Origin: Heterohyrax brucei
Lineage: Eukaryota > Chordata > Mammalia > Hyracoidea > Procaviidae
NCBI GenBank assembly: GCA_028571685.1
Contig: CM053162.1
Coordinates: 9,614,001-9,678,000 of the forward strand
DNA length: 64,000 nt
Direction: 5' to 3'
Shown: piece by piece, positions 44,600 to 56,973 of the stretch
Layout: each line of letters starts with the position of its first letter
Position numbering within the stretch: position 1 is the stretch's first letter
Position numbers and translations under genes: made by a program
Notes under the pieces: generated by a model
Databases searched by the model: none
The model's input: only the letters and a program-made list of their open reading frames with translations
Told to the model about the DNA's origin: nothing

Positions 44600-44735
44600 C
44601 TAAAACCAAACCAATTGTCACTGAGTTGGTTCTGACTTGGAGCAACTCTACAGGACAGAGTAGAACTGCCCCACAGAGTTCCCAGGGAAGCGCCTGGTAG
44701 ATTCAAACTTCTGACCTTTTGATAAGCAGTGCTTT
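44600..44735 (-). mobile_element. AfroSINE, short form
   Basis: Minus-strand copy with 'aaaccaaaccaattgtcact', 'tacaggacagagtagaactg' and 'acttctgaccttttgataag'. The tRNA-like head end is missing. Confidence 0.85.
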
Positions 44736-45068
44736 GTGGGACCATATCAATAAACGCAGGCTGATCCAAAGTTATGTTCCTTGTGCCATTATTCCACACC
44801 CTTAGCAGCTAATTTCACACATATTTCCTATTTCTGTCTGTATGTATTAGAAAAACCAAGCAGTTCCTTTGGAGTCCGGCATACCTTCTTCTAGGTCACA
44901 CTTGGTATTTCACTTTTGGGGGCTCACTGGTGCTTAAGTCTAATTAGAGGCCTAGAAGCAAATATGGGTGGTAGTGTTGCGTTCTGAGAAGGTCTGACAA
45001 TGCCTTATAAGGCATCTGCCTCAGATCATGCCCCAGGCAATAACTAAGGCTAACACTCTTCAAACATC
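44736..45068. other. Unrecognised DNA
   Basis: No feature that I can support. Confidence 0.3.
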
Positions 45069-45200
45069 AAAAAAAAAAACCTATTGCCTTCAAGTCAATT
45101 CAGACTCGCAGTGACCCCATAGAACAAAATAGAACTACCTACAGGGTTTCCAAGGAGCACCTGATGAATTAGAACTGCCAACCTTCTTTAGCAAAGCTGT
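45069..45200 (-). mobile_element. AfroSINE, short form
   Basis: Minus-strand copy with 'cttcaagtcaattcagactc', 'caaggagcacctgatgaatt' and 'gaactgccaaccttctttag'. Confidence 0.82.
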
Positions 45201-45888
45201 ACTGAAACCTGGAGGAGAAAGTTTTTGCGAGGTAAGAAAAATAGAAGGAAGTATGAGAGATTAAGTGGCCCTGAGGACAGAGGAAGCAGAAAGAGCAAAC
45301 ATCCCAGGTAGACGGAAGCACATGCCCCAAATTAAGGAGGCGTAAGTAATATACAGCTAGCTTCCTGGAGCTCTGAGTCATTTTTATAGTTGGAACACAG
45401 GGTGACTTACTCTAGCGATAGAGATGAGTGATAAGGTTTGAGGCATAGCCAGGGGGCAGATCAGGCACATTTTGACTATTTTCTTACCTGAACACACTGC
45501 TGAGGCATTCTCTTCACTATCCATTTAAACTTCTAAACCAGAAAAACTGCCCTCTCAGGTAAATAGCCGCTGTTGTTCTTCAGGAACCCGTCTTCCAACT
45601 GCTGTCTTCTTCCTCTCTACGGAGGCAACTCCCCCTCATTCACTGGGTATTTTAGTGCCGTGTTCATTGGCTCTTCTCTAAATTCTGCACCTCGTCCTGA
45701 AATTTCAAACCACCTGAATGTACCAGGCGGGGATTCAACATAAGACAGAATTCATTCAGACAGCCTTTATGCAAAGAGTACTGACTAGAAGTGTCATCAG
45801 GGGCAAGGGGGAAAAATAAGAAGTGCTAAAGTACCTGTCAAGAAACGAAAAGTATCTGAAATTTTACCCTTTTTAAAAGCTAAGTTGT
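45201..45888. mobile_element. Ancient repeat pieces and unrecognised DNA
   Basis: 45201-45480 resembles the purine-rich old repeat at 41100-41850 ('gataaggtttgaggcatagc'). 45740-45790 has the 'attcattcagacagccttta' block of the same family. The rest is unassigned. Confidence 0.35.
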
Positions 45889-47046
45889 TGTCTTAGTCAT
45901 GTAGTGCTCCGATAACAGAAATACCACAAGTGGATGGCCTTAAAAAAGAGAAGTTTATTCTCTCAAAGTCCAGCAGACTTTAAGTCCAAACTCAGAGCAT
46001 CAGCTCCAGGGAAAGGCCTTCTCTCACTGTTGGCTCTGAAGGAAGTTCTTCATCATCAATCTTCCCTTGGCCTGGGAGCATCTCTGAGCAGGAATTCTTG
46101 CTGTAAAACATGTGCCATGTGCTACAAAGCCAATACTGAGAAAGGATGAGGTGAGTGATCAAGAGGTTTATCGTATATCAGTATACAAGAGGCAGCAGGG
46201 AATCAAGTCTTCCAAAGCCTGTCTGACTTCTTCATTCTGGCTGAGGGTTTCTACTGAGTAGCTAAGGATGGACAAAGGTGGGTGGTTGCATGAACACGTT
46301 TAGGTATGGGGGATAGTAATCATGGAAGAATGTAAGTCATTCATGGCGGGAGTCTGGAGATGGATGTCTGGAGCCTGGAGGAGGTCTGTCTGGAGTTCTT
46401 CTAGCTATCCTGCAGCCGTGGTTAGCTGGACAGGGGGTCATGACTGGCACTTTTGCCTGTTTGTTGATCCAGAGAGAACCTGAAACAAACGACCTGCAAA
46501 GATTTCATCACACCTGCGCCTGGTGCATCACCTCGCCTCCTTGTATTTTCTGGTGGGCTATAACTTAGCGTGTAATCTCCCTGGGGCTCGGTAGTGCAAG
46601 AAAGCTAGGGCAGTAAGAAAAAACCTAGAAAAAATGCAGTAAGTCCTGTTCAATTCTTTATCCCACCTACTGCGGAACCTCAGACACAAAGGATATACCC
46701 TGCATTTGGTGCTGGGATCTCTTAATGGTTTGAGGTCCCCAATTCTCCACTTGCTTCTCTTTCCTTAATATCTCTTGTAAGATAAAAGTATAAAAGGTGA
46801 TACAAGCCACACCTCAGGGAAATTGCCTTTATATTGCATCAGGAAAGCGACCTGAGGAAGAGTGTGACTAGTCCCACCGGAACCCTCTTTAACACAGTCC
46901 AGTCTTGCCCTGTTAACCACAGGTAGAAATTAGGATTTACAACATAGGAAAATCACAGAATGGAGGACAACCACGTGATGTTGGGAATTGTGGCCCAGAC
47001 AAATTGCTGCACACATTTCTGAGGGGACACAGTTTAATCCGTGACA
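45889..47046 (-). mobile_element. Solo LTR, family A, carrying a second insertion
   Basis: The ends are 'tgtcttagtcatgtagtgct' and 'cagtttaatccgtgaca'. A perfect 5 bp target-site duplication, GTTGT, lies at 45884-45888 and 47047-47051. LTR sequence is continuous except for a roughly 580 bp insert at 46095-46673. Confidence 0.88.
46095..46673. mobile_element. Unclassified insertion inside LTR, probably another LTR
   Basis: It lies between LTR blocks that would otherwise be contiguous. Short similar motifs, 'gcaggaa' and 'gcggaa', flank it. On the minus strand it carries a 'gataaacctcttgatcactc' stretch that could be a weak polyadenylation region. It has no open frame of note, and the family was not recognised. 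Confidence 0.45.
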
Positions 47047-47051
47047 GTTGT

Positions 47052-47989
47052 CCTGTTAGCTCCATGTGTGCTGGTAGAAGACACAAGACTATGGGCTCAG
47101 AGATGAACACCAATTTATTACTCTTGGCTGTAGCAGTCTCCAGAGGGTCACTCATTTTTGTTTCAGCTGCCAAGCTACAATTCCCACTGAGTGGCATGAG
47201 ATGATGATATCAGCACATGGAGAAGGTGAGTTACAAGAGAGGAAACCTGAACATGGGAAACACAAGTATTTTATGAATGACAATAAACATACCTGCTCTT
47301 TGTCCCAGAGGGAGATACTTGCTCTGTTTTCCAAGGCTGCACACTAATCCAACATCTGAAGCAAAGGACAATCGGTAAACACACAGAAGCATGAGGGGCT
47401 CACGGAGAATTGCCTCCCAACAGTATCTAGAGAAAACTAACTGCCTATAAATAAATAATGCTGAAGCAAGGAGGAATTGGGAAAGAAATACTTTGATCCC
47501 TGTCTCTCCTGTTGTGATTTTTGACCAACGACTACCATTAGCCAAACCAAATATGAAGTCAGCTAACAAGGAAGCCTAGGTAAGATAGTTTATAGGTGTT
47601 GCTCTCCAAAGTGTTCAAAGCAGTATTTGAGGAAGATACAAGAATCTGTAATGGATGCAGCAGGGGACAATAATTAGTATAACAAATGACCTACCCAGTA
47701 GCTTACTTCAAAATTTCTTGACTTTCTGGGTTAAAATGATCTTCCTTCACTTTAGTCACCTGCTCACAGGGCTATATTAAACTTATTGATACACAAAACT
47801 TTTCCATCTCTTAATGTTAAGCATCAATATATCAATCACTGTTTATATTTCCTATACTTCCAGGGGGGCTCTCTCTCTTTTTCCCAGTAGACTTATTCTG
47901 CTTACTTGACAACAACTGCTTCTTGAATTCCACTTCTTTCTCCTGGTTTCAGTTTCTTTCATACTTAATTACTCTATTTAATAGTTTCA
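47052..47989. other. Unrecognised DNA
   Basis: No repeat that I can name. The minus frame 47231-47569 (112 residues) has hydrophobic and basic stretches but no family motif, and I do not call it a gene. Confidence 0.35.
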
Positions 47990-48955
47990 TTAAAAGCGTG
48001 TGAACAATAAACTCTTAGTGTGTAACTGCCTGACATGGTTTTATCCTAGCTTCATCTTGTATGAGAGTTTCGCTGTGTATAGAATTCTAGAGTTCTGGTT
48101 ATTTTCTCTCAGAACTTTAAAGATACATGTTATTCCAGAGTTTTCTGTCTGTGCTGATTAAGAGCCAATAAAATGTTTTGCTTCACTTTGGTCCCCACCC
48201 CATCCCCCACTGTGGTTAACCTTTGTCACTGGTGTCCATCAGTTTTTCTATACCGCTTTTAGATAACTATTGCTATTGATTTATCCTGCTCATAGTTCAG
48301 GTTTCTTCAGTTTGAGAATTCAAATCTTTCATAATTCTTGGAAAATACTCAGACTTTGTCTTTTTGAGTATTACCACTCTCCTAGTCTTTCTACTTTCTT
48401 CTAGAAACTTTTATTAGATGTATGTTATATTCTATCCTTTGTGTCTCAACTTTTCTTCATTCTCTATTTCTTCTCTCTGTGCCATAGTCTAGTTTTTTAA
48501 AAGCCATGTTCCAGCTCGCTAATCACCTATATAGCTGTATTAGGCTGTAATTTGACAAACTTGCCCTATTTTTAATTTCAATAAAAACAGTATTTTCGTT
48601 TCTAGAAGTTCTGCTTGGTTCTTTTTGAAAGCTACTTGTCTTATTCTTTTCTTATGCTTGTTGCGTATTTTTTCACTTCTACTTTTGAGCTACTCATTTT
48701 ATTATTTTTTTAAGACTTTTATAATATCAAGTTTTGGAGTACTAATTCCACCGTGGCTGTCAAATCTCTGCATATTATACCATTTCCTCATGTGGTTTGT
48801 AATTTTGACATTAAGCTTATCATCTGTGGGGATTGTTTTTTCCTTGTGGGCCTCCTGGCTTATGAAAGTATGATACAGAGTGGCTTTGTATTTGTATTTG
48901 CAGGCACAGAAAGAATTTCACTGTGTAGCATCAACTTTTTGTGTTTTTCACTTTA
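47990..48955 (-). mobile_element. HAL1/L1M-like old LINE
   Basis: The plus strand shows the complement of L1-type ORF1 sequence ('gtgtatagaattctagagtt', 'ctttaaagatacatgttatt') and then a T-rich stretch with 'gaagttctgcttggttcttt', typical of HAL1. It is very diverged, with no usable frame. Confidence 0.55.
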
Positions 48956-48959
48956 AATT

Positions 48960-49650
48960 GTGCTTTAGGGGAAAGTTTACAACTCAAGTTAATTTCTCAC
49001 ATAAAAATCTGTACGCATATTATTTTGTGACATTAGTTATCACTCACACAATGTGATAACATACTCCTCCTTTTCACCCCAGTTTCCTTGTATTTATTCA
49101 ACCAGGTCCTGTCCCTTCCTATCCTCTCCAGACAAGAGCTGCATATACAGTCTTGTGTATGTGTCTGAACTAAGAAGCGCACTCCTCACATGTATTATTT
49201 GGCCTTTTATAGTCCTGCTTAATCTTTGTCTGAAAAGCACACCTCAGGAATTCTTTCAGTATTGGGTTAACAGAGAGTCTGGGGCAATAGTTCCAGGGGT
49301 TCTCCAGTATCTATCAGACAACTAAATCTGGTGTTTTTTACATGAATTTGAGTTTGGCACCACATTTTTCTCCCACCAATTCCTGGACTCTCTGGTGTGT
49401 TCCCTGTAAAGGTGGTCATTCGTGGTAGCTGGGTGCTGTTTAGTTCTTCTGGTTTCAGGCTGATAGAGTTTCTGGTTTATGTGGTCCTTTAGTCTCTTGG
49501 GTTAATATTTTTCCTGTGTCTTTTGTTTTCTGCAATCTCCTTACTCAGAGTGGGATGGAACAAATTGGTGCATCTCAAATGATTGCTGAACACCACTCAC
49601 CAAAGTGGGATATGGAACATTTTCTCGATAAGCTTTGTTATACTGAAAGG
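48960..49650 (-). mobile_element. Old-lineage L1 3' UTR
   Basis: It is co-linear with 42222-42930: 'gggaaagtttacaactcaag', 'ttctcacataaaaatctgta', 'actaagaagcgcactcctca', 'ctgctgaacaccactcacc' type blocks. This is a 5'-truncated minus-strand copy. Confidence 0.7.
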
Positions 49651-49651
49651 T

Positions 49652-50812
49652 AGAGCCAAGATGGCAAAGAAGTCAGACACTTCCTATGATCCCTCTTACA
49701 ACAAAGACCCTGAAAAAAACAAGTGACTTGAGTATAGATGGCATTCTAGAAACCCTGAATATCAAAGGCAAAGTTGAGAAATCACTCTCAGCATCACGGG
49801 AGGGAGGAAAGTTTCAGAAGCAGCATGGAGTTGGCAGGAATTGGCACCCTGAAGGCCAGATCCACTGGCACAACTGTGGTAAAATGAGCAGTGGTGTTAG
49901 GAACACATATTCCTCATCAGCAGAGACTGTGCAGCAGAGAGTCCACTAATGCCTACAGAATCAGTGAAAAGTGGCATTTGATCATCAAAAGCTAAGTAAC
50001 CTGTATCTAACCTCCCGTGCTTGGATCAAAAAACTCTCATTTGAGGTAAACCTTTCTCCTGTTTACTTGCTGTTTTCCAGCTCTGCCCTGTATCCAAGCC
50101 AACTCAAAAGAGCAACACATGCCCTGGGCTAGAAGTAAGAAACCCTGTGTGTCCTGGACCATTGACTCAGCCATGGAGAGGGAATAAATTAGCAAACAGG
50201 GAAAAAATAATCTGCTAGATCCCTTAAGCTTGGAACTCAGGGCAAAAACAGTGTGTTTGCCTAGGTTCTGGCATAAAACAGTCCACAGACTTTGAATGCC
50301 TTTTACTCCTGCATAGACCTTTGTGAGCCCACTACCACAGCATAGGCTTTCATTAACACAGTACACTAGGGCATATACCTGAACCCTAATTTCACTGTAT
50401 CAGCTATATGGTGGAAAGGCATATTCCTAACATTTGACATCTCGGTGCCTATTACACGGGGCCCTCACCTACCCATAGCGTGGGCCTGAGGACTGATGGC
50501 TATACCCATACCACCTAGCCACTCACAATGAGGGTCCAAGAATGAGTGGTGTCTCCTGGCCCTTACAGCCTACAGCACTGGGCACCAATGACTGTGGCTG
50601 CAGAACCTACATACTAACATACTCCAGGAAACAGGGACAAACTCTCTTTAGATATTTAGAGGCAGATGTCAGACCCTTGACTTGCTAAGCACATGCACGC
50701 AGATATCTGTGGTTATACCAATCACTCCTGCCCAGCTAGAACTGTAGGTGAGAGCCTGCACCACACACTTAGTGTCTGACTATCTGGACACTTCAGCCAA
50801 ATCCATACAAGA
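49652..50812 (+). mobile_element. L1-type 5' UTR, different subfamily
   Basis: It begins 'agagccaagatggcaaagaa' and runs as a non-coding leader with 'gagcctgcaccacacactta' near its end. It resembles L1 5' leaders in starting with the 'caagatggc' block, but it differs from copies 1 and 2. It is cut off by copy 2 at 50821. Confidence 0.5.
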
Positions 50813-50820
50813 AAAGTAAA

Positions 50821-51821
50821 TGGGAGGCAGACTCAAGATGGCGGACTAAGTACACATCTCCTTATATTCCTCTGGAACCCAAGACCTGAACTGGTAATCA
50901 AATTGAGCCCTCTGGTCACCTAGTGAGCCCCCAGGACACAGCACAGGGGTGTTAATTTGGACTTCATACCACTGAACGAAAAACCTCCTCTCTTTAACTG
51001 ACTTCAGCTCCTGGCTAGAACTGGCTCTCACAGGCTGAAGGTAAACGCACCATTTTGACTTTCTTTTTCCCTGTCTTGGCCGGCAGGCGGAGCTGGGTCT
51101 TACCTAGTAGCTAGACTCAGACGCACTGCTGAGAGGATAGGCAGGCGAAATTTCCATAATTTGAGAGCCAGGCTTAGGACTCTGTTAATCTAGCCACTTT
51201 GAGTCGGTCTTTTTATCACTGCCACAGCATGGTTTGTATGGAACCACACTGCCAGTGTGCGGGATGCCATGTTGGATACAGAGATTTTAGCAGTATCTAA
51301 TTATTAGCCTGGGAGCCAGCGGCTACAAACAGGACAGTGCTTCTCCAACATAAAAGCAGTAGTTTACACAGTGTCACCTATGATGGGGGCCGAGCAAAAG
51401 AGGCAGAGGAATCACTACCTCTCAGCACCTTTAGCCCCTCTATCTGCTGACCGTGTAGAGGGCACCATCTTAGATATGGTGGCCGCAGCTGGACCTATAT
51501 TGTAGCATGGGAGCCAGAGCCTGCCCACAGGAGAACACTTTTCTACCAGAACAGCAGTAGTTTACACAGTGTCACCTAAGGCTGGGCCCTGTCCACGGAG
51601 GCCAACAGGGCAGTAGCATTGCTATATTTTGAACTAGTTGTATCATCTGGGGTTGGATACAGAGGTGCTTACTTTGCCAGTAGGAAAGAGGGATCTCTAC
51701 ACTTGAAAACCTGACTGACTTGAGAAGTGGTCAGGAACCTTTTGCTTTACATTTTAAGACAGCCTAGAGAAACATCTGTGGTCCATCCTCACAATATCTC
51801 TCCTAGCCTCTACTTACTCAC
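50821..51821 (+). promoter_or_regulatory. L1 5' UTR (internal promoter region), copy 2
   Basis: It is equivalent to 33264-34254 and aligns throughout. A 'gtagtttacacagtgtcacc' block occurs twice (about 51358 and 51557), a small difference from copy 1 in this part. Confidence 0.65.
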
Positions 51822-52757
51822 ATGGGACCCAGAAAGCAACAGACAATTGTGACAAACAAGAAATCACTCATGGCTTCAGAAGGCTCCCAAACAAAGCAAC
51901 CAAGGAGTTTTCCAGATGAAGAAACTTTTCTGAAAGCATCAGAAGGTGAATACAAAAGGATTATATACAGAGCCCTCTAGACCTTATACAAAATGCAGCA
52001 GAACAAAAGGAAAAATTAAGCAAGCTGTTCAATCTGATGGAACACCAGTACTCTGAAATCCAACAGGTCAAGAACAAAATCAAAGACATAGAAACTTCCA
52101 TGCAAAGCCAAGAAAACAAAATGGAACAAATGGAAAAAAGAATTTCTGACTTGGAAGACAGAGCTAATGATGCCAACATGTATGAGCAGAAATCGGAAAA
52201 AGAAACAAGAAAAATGAAGAAGCATTAAGAAGCATGTGGGACTCTATTAAGAGGAACAACCTTCGATTAATTGGAGTCCCTGAACAAGATGAGACACATG
52301 AGAACACAGAGTATCATTGCTGAGCTGCTGAAAGAAAACTTCCCCAAAATCATGAAGGAACAGATACATATCATATGCCACCCAATATAGATCTCAAAAC
52401 TAAGACTCCAAGACATATTATAATCAAGCTTAACAAAATGAAACATAAGCAGCAACTCTTAAACGCAGCAAGACTCGAAGCAAAACTAACATTCGGAGGG
52501 AAACCCTGTAGGCTTTCATCAGATTTCTCAGCAGAAACCATGCTGGCACGAAGACAGTGGCATGACATATTCAAAGCCTTGAAGGAGAAGAACTTCCAGC
52601 CAAGAATTATATAGCCTGCAAAACTATACTTCAAATATGAAAATCAAACTAAGATATTCCCAGATAAACAGAAACTCAGAGACTTTGTAAAAGCCAAATG
52701 AAAACTACAAGAAATACTGAAAGAAGTTCTTGGCTTTGGCTTAGAAGAACAAAACCA
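51822..52757 (+). pseudogene. L1 ORF1, disrupted, copy 2
   Basis: The start is ATG at 51822 (Met-Gly-Pro-Arg-Lys). A one-base loss near 51976 shifts the frame. The coiled-coil part reopens as 52037-52228, and a further break near 52200 precedes the RNA-binding part. 52375-52614 contains Thr-Pro-Arg-His-Ile and ends at a stop at 52612-52614, the same place as in copy 1. The shared C-terminal stop suggests that it existed in a common source copy or is a CG/TA hot spot. Confidence 0.82.
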
Positions 52758-53179
52758 CTAACATTATATTTTAGAACAACAAATTACTCAGAACTCTACT
52801 CAGTTAGGGAATACTCCAAAGTAGATCACAGTTTTAATATGGAAAGAGTAATCCAGTGATTATCATGAAAACTATGAGGCCATCACATTAAAAAGGAGGA
52901 TGTACTACAGTCGTTATAGTCCTTCCAGATGGAGAGGAAGATGACAAGACTGGTAGTAATTAAAATTGAGTTTACATATAGTTTATTATGGGTGACCATA
53001 GGGGTAGCTGTAAAGCACAATGATGTAACATATCATTACAATAAATGTAACACAGGAGTCTCAGTAACTACAAAAACAGCTCTGAAAAAGGTGAAAAACC
53101 AACTCACAAAAAAGAATGTCTCAGAACAGACTAATAAGAACAACAGAGAAAACATCAACACAAAAATAAATATATCACA

Positions 53180-56100
53180 ATGGCAGCAGTGAACACATAC
53201 CTATCAATAATTACATTGAATGTGAATGGACTGAATGCTGAAGTAAAGAGACACTGAGTGACATCTTGGATCAAAGAACATGATCCATCCACATGTTGAT
53301 TACAAAAAACTCACTTGAGATCTAAAGAAAGGAACAAACTGAAAATTAAAGGATGGAAGAATATATATCAAGCTAACAATGAACATAGAAGAGCAGGTGT
53401 GGCAATTCTAATCTCAGACAAAATCAATTTTAATGTCAAATCTACCATCGTGGACAAAGATGCACACTATTTATTGCTGAAAGGTTCAGTACACAAGCAA
53501 GACTTAACTATATTAAATATTTATGCACCTAATATCAGAGCACCTAAATACATCAAAGAAACACTGATTACACTCAAAAAAGAGTTAGATGACTCCCCAA
53601 TAATAGCAGGAGACTTCAAAACTCCACTCTCAATACTGGACAGAATATCTAGAAAAAGGCTCAGTAAAAATACAGAAGACCTCATTGCCACAATTAACAA
53701 ATTAAACCTCATCGATATATACAGAACTTTCTATCCATCAGTGGACAATTACACCTTCTTCTCCAGTGCACATGGAGCATTCTCCAGAGTTGACCATGTG
53801 TTAGGACATAACACAATTCTCAACAAAATCTACACCATTGAATTAGTGCAAAGCATCTTCTCAGATCATAAAGCCATAAAAGTTGAAATTAATAGCAGAA
53901 AAAAACACAGACAGAAAGTGGAACTCTTGGAAACTGAACAATATCTTGCTCAAAAAAACCATGGGTTATAGAAGAAATCAAGGATGAAATAAAGAAATTC
54001 GTGGATTCCAATGAGAATGAAAACACGTCCTTCCAGAACCTATGGGATACAGCCAAAGCAGTGCTCAGAGGTCTGTTTATCCCCATAAATGCACACATCC
54101 GGAAGGAAGAAAGAAACCAAATCAAGGAACTAACTCTACAGCTTGAACAAGTAGAAAGAGAACAACAGAGGCACCCCTCGGGCACCAGAAGAAAGGAGAT
54201 CATAAAGATTAGAGCAGAGCTAAATGAATTAGAGAATAGAAAAACAATTGAAAAAAATTGAAAAGACCCAAAGCTGGTTTTTTGAAAAGATCAACAAAAT
54301 TGACAAACCACTGGCTAAACTTACTAAAGAAAAACAGGAAACAAATAACCCAAATTACAAATGACAGTGGAGTTGTCACAACAGATCCAACAGAAATCAA
54401 AAATATCATAACAGAATACTATGAAAGACTGTACTCTAACAAATTTGAAAACCTACAGGAAATGGACAAATTCCTTGATTCATACCACCTACCCAAATTA
54501 TCTCAACGTGATGCAGAACAACTTAATAAACCCATCACAAAGGAAGAGATTGAAAAGGTCATCAAAACATTGCCAATCAAACAAAGCCTGGACCCAGATG
54601 GCTTCACAACAGAATTCTACCAAGCTTTTAGAGAAGAGTTACCTCGAATACTACTGAGACTATTTCACAGTATAGAACGGGATGGAGTACTCCCAAACTC
54701 ATTCTATGAAGCCGGCATAACCCTGATACCAAAGCCAGGGAAAGACCCAACAAAAAAGGAAAACTACAGACAGATACCACTCATGAATCTAGATGCAAAA
54801 ATCTTCAACAAAATTCTTGCCAATGGAACACAAAAGCATATCAAAAAAATAATCCATCATGACCAAGTTGGATTTATACCAGCAATGCAAGGCTGGTTCA
54901 ACATCACAAAAACAATTAACGTGATTAGCCACATAAATATCACAAAAGACAAGAATCACCTGATTTTGTCCATTGATGCAGAAAAGGAATTTGATAAAGT
55001 CCAACACCCATTCATGCTAAAAACTCTTAGCAAAATAGGCATAGACAGAAAATTCCTCAGCGCAATAAGAGCCATTTGTACAAAGCCAATTGCCTACATC
55101 ATCCTGGATGGAGAGAGACTGAAAGACTTTCCCTTGAGATCAGGAACTAGACAGGATGCCCACTCTCACCTCTTCTATTCAACATTGTACTAGAAGTTCT
55201 AGCCAGAGCAATTAGATAAGACCAAGAAATAAAGGGTATCTGCATTGGCAAAGAAGTCAAAATCTCCCTGTTTGCAGATGATATGATTATATATTCAGAG
55301 AATCCCAAAGAATCTATAAGTAAACTACTCAAACTGATAGAAGAGTTCAGCAAAGACTCAGGATACAAGATAAACGTAAATAAATCAGTAGGATTCCTTT
55401 ATACCAACAACGAGACTGTTAACAAAGAAATCATCCAATCAATACCATTTACTATAGCCCCTAAGAAGATAAAGTACCTAGGAATTAATCTAACCAGAGA
55501 AATAACAGACCTTTACGAAGAGAACTACAAGCTCTTAGTACAAGAAACTAAGAGAGACTTAGATAAATGGAAAACCTACTCTGCTCATGTATAGGAAGAC
55601 TTAACATTGTGAAAATGTCTATTTTACCCAAAGCAATCTACTTATACGATGCAATCCCAAAACAAGTTCCAGCCTCATTTTTTAATGAGATGGAGAAACA
55701 AATCACCAATTTTGTTTGGAAAGGGAAGAAGCCCCGGATAAGTAAGGTACTACTAAAGAAGAAGAACACACTGGGAGGCCTCTCATTACCCAACCTTAGA
55801 ATATACTACACTGCCACAGTGGTCAAAAGAGCCCGGTACTGGTACAAGAACAGACAGACGGATCAATGGAACAGAACTGAGACCCCAGAGATGATACCAT
55901 CTGCCTATGAACAGTTGATATTCGACAAAGGCCCTAAGACATTAAACTGGGGTAAAAACAGTCTCTTCAACAAATGGTGCTGGCAAAATTGGATATCCAT
56001 CTGCAATAAATTGAAACAAGATCCGTATCTTACACCTTATACAAAAACCAAATCCAACTGGATAAAAGACCTAAATATCAAACTTAAAACGATCAAGCTC

Positions 56101-56973
56101 ATCCAAGAAAAGGTAGGAACAATGGAAGTTTTAATACACAACGTAGACAGACTTCAAAATCTGTCAAAGAAACCACAATCAACAGAAGAGAAAATAGATA
56201 AACAGAAACTATTAAGAATCAAACACTTTTGCTCATCCAAAGACTTTATTAATAGAATTAAAAGGCCATCTACAGAATGGGAAAAAATATTTGGCAACTC
56301 TGTGTCAGACCGATGCCTGTTCTCCATAATCTATAAAATACTACAAAATACGAATAATAAGAAGATAAATCATTCAATTAAGTGATGGGCAAAGGAGATG
56401 GACAGACATTTCTCTAAAGAGGAGATCCAGACACCAAAAAATACATGCAATCATGTTCACGATCTTTAGTTATTAAAGAAATTCAAATCAAGACTGCAAT
56501 GAGACAGCATCTCACCCCAGCAAGGTTGGCCATGATCCAAAAAACACAAAACAACAAATGCTGGAGTGGCTGTGGAGCCCCACTGTTGGTGGGGCTGCAA
56601 AATGGTCCAGCCTCTTTGAAAAGCAATCTGGTGCTTCCTTAAAAAAATGGATATAGATGTACCATTTGACCCAGTATGTCCAGTACTTGGAATATATCCT
56701 ACAGAATCAAGGCCTTTCACATCAATGGACACATGGACAAGAATGTTTATCCCAGCACAGTCCATAATAGCAAAAAGATGAAATCAACCCAGATGCCCAA
56801 CAACAGAGGAATGGATAGGTAAACGATGGTATATATACTCAATGGAGCACTATGCAATGATAAAGAATAATGATTCCAGGAAACATCTCCTAACCTGGTT
56901 TCAACTGGAAGACATTATGCCAAGTGAAGGTAGTCAGCGACAAAAGGACAAATATTGTATGAGACTACGATAA
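53180..56973 (+). pseudogene. L1 ORF2, disrupted, copy 2
   Basis: The start ATG at 53180 is followed by the endonuclease N-terminus, with stops within the first 45 codons (near 53256 and 53300). The endonuclease body is open from 53315 to 53971. The Gly-Asp-Phe-Asn block reads Gly-Asp-Phe-Lys (53619-53630). The longest pieces are 54258-55193 (311 residues, reverse transcriptase fingers and palm) and 55567-56385 (272 residues, thumb and C-terminal part). The catalytic Phe-Ala-Asp-Asp is at 55271-55282, in a different frame from the upstream piece after a frameshift at about 55150. The stop is at 56971-56973. It is inactive. Confidence 0.88.

Noticed and set aside
54258..55193. 311-residue frame as an active reverse transcriptase gene
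   Set aside because: It is one fragment of a broken L1 ORF2. The catalytic Phe-Ala-Asp-Asp lies beyond a frameshift.
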